9,829 nucleotides of DNA. Origin: DAOUFU01 sp034429275. GTDB taxonomy: Bacteria; Chloroflexota; Anaerolineae; Aggregatilineales; Aggregatilineaceae. A program made the position numbers and the translations under genes. The stretch covers positions 1 through 9,829 of the forward strand of contig DAOUFU010000290.1 of the NCBI GenBank assembly GCA_034429275.1, in the 5' to 3' direction. How positions within the stretch are numbered: position 1 is the first letter of the stretch; each line of letters begins with the position of its first letter. The notes below the pieces were generated by a model. The model saw only the letters and a list, made by a program, of their open reading frames with translations, had not been told where the DNA came from and ran no database searches. Below, piece after piece: positions 1-5,363 of the stretch.

Positions 1-138
1 AGGCTGCACCTTTTTCTTCACGCTCCCGGCAGCGTCCGCCCAGATAAGCTGAACCGTATTCGACCGCCTGGCGCGCTTCCGCGTGTCCGGAGGGATGAAA
101 GACTCCCTGGCAAAGGGTGTAATCCATTTTCGGGGCAT
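1..138 (-). CDS. Possible partial leftward CDS at the window edge (unidentified)
   Basis: On the minus strand an ATG at 138 opens a frame that stays open for 46 codons to the window edge. The predicted peptide begins MPRKWITPFARES and is basic (several Arg/Lys). Roughly 70% of its third positions are G or C, higher than in the overlapping minus frame starting at 127. There is no clear Shine-Dalgarno sequence before the ATG, and a dispersed repeat lies immediately upstream. I recognise no family. It may be the 5' end of a real gene truncated by the window, or chance. Confidence 0.2.
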   Translation of the reverse strand, partial: MPRKWITPFARESFIPPDTRKRARRSNTVQLIWADAAGSVKKKVQP

Positions 139-157
139 GAGACTGTGGGGGTTGCCC

Positions 158-215
158 GGCCTCACCCCCGCGCGGTCAAAACCGGGCCGCTCCGCCCCCT
201 CTCCGAAAATTTTCG
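158..215 (+). repeat. Dispersed GC-rich repeat, left copy
   Basis: This 58-nt stretch matches positions 9754-9811 at 56 of 58 positions in the same orientation. It runs from GGCCTCACCCCCG to GAAAATTTTCG. It contains a short hairpin (GCGGTC paired with GGCCGC, with a G-T wobble) followed by the left arm and centre of the palindrome that is complete in the right copy. Here the right arm is replaced by unrelated sequence after ATTTTCG. It lies outside any convincing gene. The layout resembles a REP- or MITE-like intergenic repeat; the family is not identified. Confidence 0.8.
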
Positions 216-359
216 CGTTTGAGGGAGTGCCTGCCACCGACCAACTTTATCAGCGCCTTCAGTGCGCTTTCACGTCTTGCGTTTCACATAGCCGCACGCT
301 TCAGCGTGCGGCGAACCGGCGGCGCAAATCCCAATGCAATCCCCCTGCCATTTGCTTAG
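216..359. other. Intergenic region upstream of the rightward operon
   Basis: With the preceding bases this makes about 335 nt lacking a convincing complete gene. It holds the repeat copy (158-215), a perfect hairpin (291-312) and, at its right end, the promoter starting at 360. The frames crossing it are short, lack a ribosome binding site and read through the repeat, so I do not call them genes. Confidence 0.6.
291..312. repeat. Perfect 9-bp inverted repeat (hairpin)
   Basis: GCCGCACGC at 291-299 pairs perfectly with GCGTGCGGC at 304-312 around a TTCA loop. No T-run follows on either strand, so it is not a standard rho-independent terminator. It sits about 50 nt upstream of the promoter at 360-388. 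It could be a REP-like palindrome, a regulator site or part of an upstream transcript's 3' end; the sequence does not decide. Confidence 0.6.
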
Positions 360-388
360 TTGAAAGCCAGGGCACTTCGGGCTACACT
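360..388 (+). promoter_or_regulatory. Sigma70-type promoter for the nuo-containing operon
   Basis: TTGAAA (360-365, five of six matches to the -35 consensus) is separated by exactly 17 nt from TACACT (383-388, four of six to the -10 consensus). Transcription would begin near 395, giving a leader of about 80 nt before the ATG at 474. It is the only good promoter pair noticed upstream of the six-gene rightward operon. Prediction from sequence only. Confidence 0.55.
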
Positions 389-460
389 TACCGGTATTGA
401 TTTTTTACGCCATCCGGGTCGCGGCGATCTGCCTTCCCCCCGGCCCGTGCTCTCCGCCCT

Positions 461-467
461 GAAGGAG
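461..467 (+). promoter_or_regulatory. Shine-Dalgarno fixing the start at 474
   Basis: GAAGGAG lies 6 nt before the ATG at 474. The same frame is open upstream to a TTG at 360, but that TTG overlaps the -35 box and the intervening residues are not signal-like. Starting at 474 puts the hydrophobic segment directly behind a short basic N-terminus. Confidence 0.8.
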
Positions 468-473
468 CGTCGT

Positions 474-1292
474 ATGACACAACGCGCACAAACGATCGCC
501 CTCGCCGTGATTCTGGTCGCGGTGGTCGTGATCTTTGCCCTCGTCTCCAGTTCCGGCGTATCCACTCGCGTCTTTTCAGCCGATCCGACCCCCATACCGC
601 CGACGCCTACCGCCACGCCGGTCCCGGTCGCCTCTGCCGATAACTGGACCGAGTCCGGGGCGAACCGGCTCTCTTATGTGGATTCCGGCGTCGAGGTCTC
701 GGTGGATTACGGCGAGGCCCCGCTCGACCAGTTCCTCCAGCAGAACGGCCTGACTCCCGCCGCCGAAGACGCGCCCTACCCCCTGCTGGATGCCATGCAG
801 CAGATCAAGGCCGTCTTCGATGAGCAGGTGAGCACTCTCGCCCTCGCCCCCGAAGCCGTGAACGTCCAGGGACCGGCGCTGGAGCTGCTCGGCGATACCG
901 GCATCCCTGCCGTCAATCTGCGCTACACCCTTCAGCCGGCCACCCTGGCCAACGGATCGCCGTTTGAGGGGGCGGATATTGCCTTCACTCTGATCGATCA
1001 CGGCGACGGCCAGATCACCTATTCGCGCTACCAACTGGCCGGGGCATCCAACCCGGTCGTGTATGCCGATTACCGCGCCTGGCTGGTCAAGCGCGCCGGT
1101 GAGATTGCCGCCGCAGCAGCCGAGGCCACTGCCGAGCCAGAGGCCACTGCCGAGCCAGAGGCCACTGCCGAGCCAGAAGCCACCGCCGAGCCAGAGTCTG
1201 AGGCGACCGGCACGCCCGCGCCAGATGCCACTGGCACGCTGGTGCCCGAAGCAACCGGCGAGGCGGCGGCCACGCCCACGCCCGGAAGCTAA
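474..1292 (+). CDS. Membrane-anchored extracytoplasmic protein with EATAEP-repeat tail, function unknown
   Basis: This 272-residue protein begins with a short polar, basic N-terminus and a single hydrophobic segment at about residues 7-25, which could be a signal anchor or an uncleaved signal peptide. No lipobox Cys is visible. A Thr/Pro-rich linker (about 37-52, containing PTPTATP) leads to a probable globular domain (about 55-210) without a motif I recognise. The tail (about 212-272) is an acidic Ala/Glu/Pro/Thr low-complexity region with four EATAEP units at 217-240. The body is therefore expected outside the cytoplasmic membrane. The gene is first in the operon, 23 nt before the IscX-like gene, and shares the promoter with nuoB-nuoCD-nuoI. 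Nothing in it resembles a complex I subunit, so its link to the complex rests on co-transcription only. Such linker and tail designs are common in Chloroflexota surface proteins, from general knowledge. No function is proposed. Confidence 0.85.
   Translation: MTQRAQTIALAVILVAVVVIFALVSSSGVSTRVFSADPTPIPPTPTATPVPVASADNWTESGANRLSYVDSGVEVSVDYGEAPLDQFLQQNGLTPAAEDAPYPLLDAMQQIKAVFDEQVSTLALAPEAVNVQGPALELLGDTGIPAVNLRYTLQPATLANGSPFEGADIAFTLIDHGDGQITYSRYQLAGASNPVVYADYRAWLVKRAGEIAAAAAEATAEPEATAEPEATAEPEATAEPESEATGTPAPDATGTLVPEATGEAAATPTPGS
1122..1193 (+). repeat. 18-bp tandem repeat, four copies, coding EATAEP
   Basis: Units start at 1122, 1140, 1158 and 1176. The first three are identical (GAGGCCACTGCCGAGCCA); the fourth differs by two synonymous changes (GAG to GAA, ACT to ACC). 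Identity at the DNA level points to recent slippage expansion, and the unit keeps the reading frame, so copy number may vary between strains. Confidence 0.95.
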
Positions 1293-1315
1293 CGGCCTGC
1301 GCGAAAGGACTGTTG

Positions 1316-1570
1316 ATGACCGGTGATCCACCCGGCAGCGCCGACGACGCCAGCCCGCTCTACTGGGAAGCCACCTACGAGATCGTGCTCGCCTTGATGG
1401 AGCACCATCCCGAAGCCGACCTGGACGCGCTGGGCCTGCACCAACTGTTCGAGTGGATCATCGCCTTGCCCGGATTTGAAGATGAGCCGATACTGGCCAA
1501 CGATGCGCTTTTGACCGATATTCTGCGGGAATGGTACGAGGAGAAAAACGAGCGTTATGACCAATGCTGA
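1316..1570 (+). CDS. iscX: IscX-like iron-sulfur cluster assembly accessory protein
   Basis: This 84-residue acidic protein aligns end to end, as recalled, with IscX (YfhJ; 66 residues in E. coli). It has the N-terminal W-x(4)-EI-x(2)-AL helix, then HPEAD, then HQLFEWI corresponding to the HQWI region, the acidic GFEDEP corresponding to FDDDP, and a C-terminal N-x(3)-L-x(2)-IL-x(2)-W helix ending in acidic residues. IscX is a small winged-helix-like protein that binds the cysteine desulfurase IscS and iron and tunes Fe-S cluster assembly on IscU. The start at 1316 is preferred over the adjacent TTG at 1313 because AAAGGA (1304-1309) lies 6 nt upstream. The 3' end overlaps nuoB by 14 nt, implying translational coupling. 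No isc or suf gene is in the window. The C-terminus is some 10 residues longer than the E. coli form. Assignment is by motif pattern from memory; the gene symbol is by homology only. Confidence 0.75.
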   Translation: MTGDPPGSADDASPLYWEATYEIVLALMEHHPEADLDALGLHQLFEWIIALPGFEDEPILANDALLTDILREWYEEKNERYDQC

Positions 1571-2282
1571 CTTTTTGAGAGAATTACACGATCCCAATCT
1601 GCCCGTGCCCGAAGGCTTGCAGTCGTCGGTTGCCGTCAGCAATACGGATAAACTGCTCAGCACCATTTACAACTGGGGCCGCCGCAATTCGATCTGGCCG
1701 ATGGCCTTTGGCCTGGCCTGCTGCGCCATCGAGATGATCGCTACCGCTGCCAGCCGTTTCGACCAGGCTCGCTTCGGTATGGAAGTGCTGCGCGCCAGCC
1801 CGCGCCAGGCCGACCTCATGCTGGTGAGCGGCACCGTCACCAAAAAGATGGTGGTGCCCATCGTGCGGCTGTATAACCAGATGGCCGAGCCGAAATACGT
1901 CCTGGCGATGGGTGCCTGTGCCATCGGCGGCGGCCCGTTCAAAGAGGGGTACAACGTCGTCAGCGGCATCGACAAATACCTGCCGGTAGATGTCTACGTG
2001 CCCGGCTGCCCGCCCACGCCCCAGGCGCTGCTGCACGGCCTGATCATGCTCCAGCAAAAGATCGACGGCCAGAGCTTCGGCAATGCCAACAGCCTGCCCT
2101 GGTATGGCAAGGGACCACACGACCCGGTCCCCGTGCCCGTTCTCGGCCCGGATATCTTCGACCCGCGCCAGAAATACATCCGGGCGAAGGGCCTGGCCGC
2201 CATGCCGCCCTCTGCCGTGCCCGGCGATACCACGCCGCAGCGCGGCGCGTCCTCCGGCGCTGAAGATGGCGGCGCGGAGTAA
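1557..2282 (+). CDS. nuoB: NADH-quinone oxidoreductase subunit B (NuoB)
   Basis: NuoB (PSST/Nqo6 homologue) is the peripheral-arm subunit of complex I that carries [4Fe-4S] cluster N2, the last centre before quinone. All four cluster ligands are visible: the tandem pair C55-C56 in GLACCAIEM, C121 in GACAIGG and C151 in VPGCPPTP. The 241-residue length is slightly above the usual 160-230 because of a C-terminal Pro/Ala/Gly-rich tail after about residue 200, which looks disordered. The start ATG overlaps the end of the IscX-like gene by 14 nt; GAGGAG at 1538-1543 is a slightly distant Shine-Dalgarno. The next gene, nuoCD, follows after 86 nt. No nuoA precedes it, which is unusual since nuoA normally adjoins nuoB. 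Family assignment is secure and the protein looks intact. Confidence 0.97.
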   Translation: MTNADFLRELHDPNLPVPEGLQSSVAVSNTDKLLSTIYNWGRRNSIWPMAFGLACCAIEMIATAASRFDQARFGMEVLRASPRQADLMLVSGTVTKKMVVPIVRLYNQMAEPKYVLAMGACAIGGGPFKEGYNVVSGIDKYLPVDVYVPGCPPTPQALLHGLIMLQQKIDGQSFGNANSLPWYGKGPHDPVPVPVLGPDIFDPRQKYIRAKGLAAMPPSAVPGDTTPQRGASSGAEDGGAE

Positions 2283-2306
2283 ATGGAACCATTGCATGAA
2301 CACGGG

Positions 2307-2323
2307 GTTGGCTTTTCGCCAAC
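2307..2323 (+). other. Hairpin in the nuoB-nuoCD spacer
   Basis: GTTGGC (2307-2312) pairs with GCCAAC (2318-2323) around a TTTTC loop. A weaker copy with the same loop follows at 2331-2341 (AGC, TTTTC, GCT). No T-tract follows, so termination is unlikely. It lies about 30 nt before the nuoCD Shine-Dalgarno and could affect mRNA stability or processing. Confidence 0.45.
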
Positions 2324-2368
2324 GACTTACAGCTTTTCGCTAATCGCTGGTTTTAAGGAGACTTTTTT

Positions 2369-4207
2369 ATGACCGATCAAGCCCCGGCGGCAGAGACAAC
2401 CAACCCCACCGGCGACGCGTTCGACCTGCTGAGCGCCCGCTTCGGAGATGCTGTGCGCCGCGATACGCGCGAAGGCTACGACGGCCTGATCGTCGCCCCG
2501 GATAAGCTGGTCGAAGTGGCCGCTGTCGTCCGCGACGATCTCGGCTACGCCTACCTGGCCAGCGCCACCGCCGTCGATTATCTCGGCAAGGGCGATCACC
2601 TGGAGATGGTCTACCACGTCTGCAATATCGCGGGCGGCGCGCCGCTCGTGCTCAAGGCGCAGACCCCGCGCGACGTCGCCAGCCTGCCCAGCCTGACCGG
2701 TGTCTGGCCCGGCGCAAACTTCCAGGAACGCGAAGCCTACGACCTCATGGGCATCCGCTTCGAGGGTCATCCCAACCTCAAGCGCATCCTGATGTGGGAA
2801 GGTTTCCACGGCCACCCGCTCCGTAAAGACTGGCGCGAGCCATATTACGAGCAGGACCAGAAACCGTTCGACAGCCGCTGGCCCAACGGCCATGTCTGGC
2901 GCGCCGAGGAACACAACGCCTACGGCAAAAATGTGCAGTACCCCGACGATTTCGACATGGAAACCTACCACTCGCCCGCCGAGGATGCCATCTATGAGGA
3001 TGTCGCGCTCGGCGTAGATGTCAAGGGCGGCATTGGCGCAGAGCGCGTGGTGATTAACATGGGTCCCCAGCATCCGAGCACGCACGGCGTGTTCCGTATG
3101 GTCGTCACCCTCGACGGCGAGACCATCGAGCAGCTTCAGCCCATCATGGGCTATCTGCACCGCAACCACGAGAAGATCGGCGAGCGCAACACCTTCATCG
3201 GCAATATGCCCTTCACCGACCGCCTCGACTATTTCTGCTCGATGTCCAACAACCTCGGCTATGCCATCGCCGTCGAACAACTGCTCGCCACCGGCAAACG
3301 CTACGAAGCCCCCACCCGCCGCGCCGAGATCATCCGCGTGCTGATGGCGGAACTTACCCGTATCGTCAACCACATCTCGGCCATCGGCTTCCTGCTCAAC
3401 GACCTGGGGGCCTATTTCACCCCCCTGATGTACTCGTTCGTCGAGCGCGAGCTGATCCTCGACTTTTTCGAGGCCACCTCCGGCAGCCGCATGATGTGCA
3501 ATTACATGCGCTTCGGTGGCGTCGCCTATGACCTGCCCGAAGCCATCAAGGGTCAGGCCAGCCTGGTTAACGACCGCGTGCGCGACTTCAACACCATGGC
3601 CTACCTGCGCCAGCTCATCAACGAGCGTCTGCCGCGCGCCATCGACCAGGTGGAAGATTTGCTGACCAGCAACGAAATCTTGACCAATCGCTGCATCGGC
3701 GTCGGCATCCTCACCAGGGAAGATGCCATCGCCTTCAGCGCCGCTGGCCCCGTGCTGCGAGCGAGTGGCGTGCCCTACGACTTGCGCCGTGCCCAGCCCT
3801 ACAGCATCTACCCGGAGCTGGAGTTTGATGTGTGCGTGCGCCACCACGGCGACATCTTCGACCGCTACCTGATCCGCGTGGACGAGATGCGCCAGAGCGT
3901 GCGGATCCTCAAGCAGCTTCTGCCCATGCTCGAAGAAACCCAGGGCCAGCCCTTCTTCGCCGGGCGTGCAGCCTATAACGTCCGCGTCCCGGCAGGCGAA
4001 TCCTACGGGCGCATCGAAAACCCGAAGGGCGAACTGGGCTACTACGTCGTCTCCGACGGCGGCCAGAATCCCTGGCGCTATCACGTGCGCGCCCCAAGTT
4101 TCATCAACATCACGGCGCTGGAGCAGATGTGCAAGGGCCACAAAGTCGCCGATGTGGTCGCCATCCTGGGCAGCATCGATATTGTGCTCGGCGAACTGGA
4201 CCGCTAA
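2369..4207 (+). CDS. nuoCD: Fused NADH-quinone oxidoreductase subunits C and D (NuoCD)
   Basis: This 612-residue fusion covers the 30-kDa and 49-kDa subunits of complex I, similar in size to the E. coli NuoCD fusion (about 600). Residues about 20-165 are NuoC, with the signature EREAYDLMGIRFEGHPNLKR at 120-139. A linker (about 170-222) leads to NuoD at about 225-612, starting with the MGPQHPSTHG loop. Quinone headgroup ligands equivalent to Thermus Nqo4 His38 and Tyr87 are H239 (HPSTH) and Y288 (RLDY), with the expected 49-residue spacing. The C-terminus ADVVAILGSIDIVLGELDR is complete. The usual PHxGYLHRG stretch reads PIMGYLHRNHEK (258-269), a variant form. AAGGAG at 2355-2360 sits 8 nt before the ATG. 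nuoI follows in the same direction. The protein docks NuoB and NuoI and forms part of the quinone cavity next to NuoH, which is not encoded here. Confidence 0.97.
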   Translation: MTDQAPAAETTNPTGDAFDLLSARFGDAVRRDTREGYDGLIVAPDKLVEVAAVVRDDLGYAYLASATAVDYLGKGDHLEMVYHVCNIAGGAPLVLKAQTPRDVASLPSLTGVWPGANFQEREAYDLMGIRFEGHPNLKRILMWEGFHGHPLRKDWREPYYEQDQKPFDSRWPNGHVWRAEEHNAYGKNVQYPDDFDMETYHSPAEDAIYEDVALGVDVKGGIGAERVVINMGPQHPSTHGVFRMVVTLDGETIEQLQPIMGYLHRNHEKIGERNTFIGNMPFTDRLDYFCSMSNNLGYAIAVEQLLATGKRYEAPTRRAEIIRVLMAELTRIVNHISAIGFLLNDLGAYFTPLMYSFVERELILDFFEATSGSRMMCNYMRFGGVAYDLPEAIKGQASLVNDRVRDFNTMAYLRQLINERLPRAIDQVEDLLTSNEILTNRCIGVGILTREDAIAFSAAGPVLRASGVPYDLRRAQPYSIYPELEFDVCVRHHGDIFDRYLIRVDEMRQSVRILKQLLPMLEETQGQPFFAGRAAYNVRVPAGESYGRIENPKGELGYYVVSDGGQNPWRYHVRAPSFINITALEQMCKGHKVADVVAILGSIDIVLGELDR

Positions 4208-4226
4208 CGTATTTGCCCGTTTCGCC

Positions 4227-4247
4227 CGCGCTCACAACCTGAGCGCG
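4227..4247 (+). other. Hairpin in the nuoCD-nuoI spacer
   Basis: CGCGCTCA (4227-4234) pairs perfectly with TGAGCGCG (4240-4247) around a 5-nt CAACC loop. It lies about 20 nt before the nuoI Shine-Dalgarno and has no T-run, so it is unlikely to terminate transcription. Like the hairpin in the nuoB-nuoCD spacer, it may mark an mRNA processing or stability point. Confidence 0.5.
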
Positions 4248-4265
4248 CATGGCTAATCGCAAATC

Positions 4266-4270
4266 AGGAG
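4266..4270 (+). promoter_or_regulatory. Shine-Dalgarno fixing the nuoI start at 4276
   Basis: AGGAG is 5 nt before the ATG at 4276. An in-frame ATG at 4249 has no such site and sits right against a stable hairpin, so the shorter protein is preferred. Confidence 0.75.
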
Positions 4271-4275
4271 TCCTT

Positions 4276-4956
4276 ATGTACGGATCAGGTATTCTGCGTG
4301 GCCTGGGGGTTACGCTAAAACACTTTGTGGCTTCTTACATCGAAGACGTCAAATGGGGCTTCCGGCGACACATCCCCGATGAAGCCTTCCCCGCACGCCA
4401 GGGCATCGAGGCGCGCGGCACCTTCACCGTGCAGTATCCCGAAGAGAAGCTCGCCGTGCCAGAGCGGTTCCGCTTCATCCCCTTCCTGGTGGTCGAAAAC
4501 TACGACCACCCCGAACGCCCCGGCCACGACTGGTGCACCTCGTGCGGCATCTGTGCCAAAGTCTGCCCGCCCCAGTGCATCTGGATCGTGCGCGGCTCCG
4601 ATCCGCAGACGGGCCGCCCCGTGCCCGAACCGGAGCAGTTCTACATCGATATCGACATCTGCATGAACTGCGGCTTCTGCGCCGAATTCTGCCCGTTCGA
4701 TGCGATCAAGATGGATCACGATTACGAGCTGGCCAGCTACGACCGCACCTCCCGCCACATTTTCGACAAGCAGCGCCTCTCCAAAGAATTCCGCTACTGG
4801 CAGGCGATTGCCCCCGGTCGCGCCGCTGAGGAAGCCCAGGCGCGCGGTGGCTGGGAACACAAAGATGTGCTCAAGGCCCGCGAGCGCGAAGCCAGGCAGC
4901 GCGAGAAAGCCGCCGCCAAACCCGCTCAATCGGAAGGTGAAGGCGGCTCTGCCTGA
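4276..4956 (+). CDS. nuoI: NADH-quinone oxidoreductase subunit I (NuoI)
   Basis: NuoI (TYKY/Nqo9) is a ferredoxin-like peripheral-arm subunit that passes electrons through [4Fe-4S] clusters N6a and N6b to N2 on NuoB. Both CxxCxxCxxxCP motifs are intact: C87, C90, C93, C97 and C129, C132, C135, C139. An extra C101 follows the first motif. The N-terminal region (about 5-35) has the amphipathic helix that normally lies on the membrane near NuoH, and RHIPDEAFPARQGIEARG precedes the clusters. With 226 residues it is longer than many homologues (about 160-180) because of a charged, Lys/Arg/Glu/Ala-rich C-terminal extension from about 185, probably helical. The gene follows nuoCD directly, whereas nuoH normally intervenes. 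The four-cysteine gene starts 8 nt downstream. Confidence 0.96.
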   Translation: MYGSGILRGLGVTLKHFVASYIEDVKWGFRRHIPDEAFPARQGIEARGTFTVQYPEEKLAVPERFRFIPFLVVENYDHPERPGHDWCTSCGICAKVCPPQCIWIVRGSDPQTGRPVPEPEQFYIDIDICMNCGFCAEFCPFDAIKMDHDYELASYDRTSRHIFDKQRLSKEFRYWQAIAPGRAAEEAQARGGWEHKDVLKAREREARQREKAAAKPAQSEGEGGSA

Positions 4957-4964
4957 GGTGCGCC

Positions 4965-5303
4965 ATGTACCAGGATGATGCCGAGGTTCTGTTCCCCTTC
5001 CGGGTTGTGCCGGGCCTGCGGGAATCGCGCGGGGAAAAGTGGCAGGCGTTGGTCGAGAACATCATGGGTCGCCCCGAAACCGACCCCGACGCGCTCGCCT
5101 TCAACCTGCTCATGATCCGGCTGGATGGCTGCCTGGCCTGCCACGCCGACAGCTACCGCGCGCTGCGCGGCTGCACCTTTTGTGCCCGCCAGTCGCTCAA
5201 CCGCTTCAAAGGGTCCGACGAAGACCTGCTGCAACTGTGGGAGATCGCCCGCGACGATGTGCGCCTGTGGCTCGCCACCGGCCAGCGCCCGGCCACCGAT
5301 TGA
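4965..5303 (+). CDS. Small four-cysteine protein, probable metal binder, function unknown
   Basis: This 112-residue soluble protein is predicted cytoplasmic, with no signal peptide or membrane segment. Its centre carries C56-x2-C59-H60 and, ten residues on, C70-x2-C73 (CLACHADSYRALRGCTFC), arranged like a zinc site or a labile Fe-S site. CLACH formally matches the cytochrome c heme motif, but without export a c-type heme is unlikely. The flanks look helical: residues about 20-52 include RGEKWQALVENIMG and AFNLLMIRLDG, and 84-106 are acidic (DEDLLQLWEIARDDV). It starts 8 nt after nuoI with GAGGTG as Shine-Dalgarno, so it is almost certainly translated with nuoI, and it is the last gene before a terminator. 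I do not recognise the family. The context suggests a maturation or accessory role for the NuoB-CD-I module, which is inference only. Confidence 0.85.
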   Translation: MYQDDAEVLFPFRVVPGLRESRGEKWQALVENIMGRPETDPDALAFNLLMIRLDGCLACHADSYRALRGCTFCARQSLNRFKGSDEDLLQLWEIARDDVRLWLATGQRPATD

Positions 5304-5326
5304 CTGAACCCCTCAGCCCAACGAAC

Positions 5327-5363
5327 CGGGGCGCGGGCAATCTGGCTCGCGCCCCGATTTGTT
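5327..5363 (+). terminator. Rho-independent terminator, end of nuo-containing operon
   Basis: CGGGGCGCGGGC (5327-5338) pairs with GCTCGCGCCCCG (5345-5356) around AATCTG, giving 12 pairs with one G-T. ATTTGTTT follows (5357-5364). It stands 23 nt after the stop of the four-cysteine gene and just outside the stop of the convergent gene at 5364. The stem may also help stop leftward transcripts, though the T-run on that side is poor. Confidence 0.85.

Noticed and set aside
83..400. Rightward 105-codon frame over the left intergenic region
   Set aside because: It begins at a GTG without a ribosome binding site, reads through the dispersed repeat, hairpin and promoter, and the product resembles no protein.
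2327..4141. Long leftward open frame opposite nuoCD (604 codons)
   Set aside because: It is the antisense shadow of a well-supported, GC-rich nuoCD gene; its His/Ala/Gly/Val-rich product is typical of such shadows.
4249..4275. Upstream ATG for nuoI at 4249
   Set aside because: It lacks a Shine-Dalgarno and abuts a stable hairpin; the ATG at 4276 has AGGAG at 5-nt spacing and gives a normal NuoI N-terminus.
5130..5144. CLACH in the small Cys4 protein as a cytochrome c heme site
   Set aside because: CxxCH matches formally, but there is no signal peptide or membrane anchor and a second CxxC lies close by, fitting a zinc or Fe-S site better.
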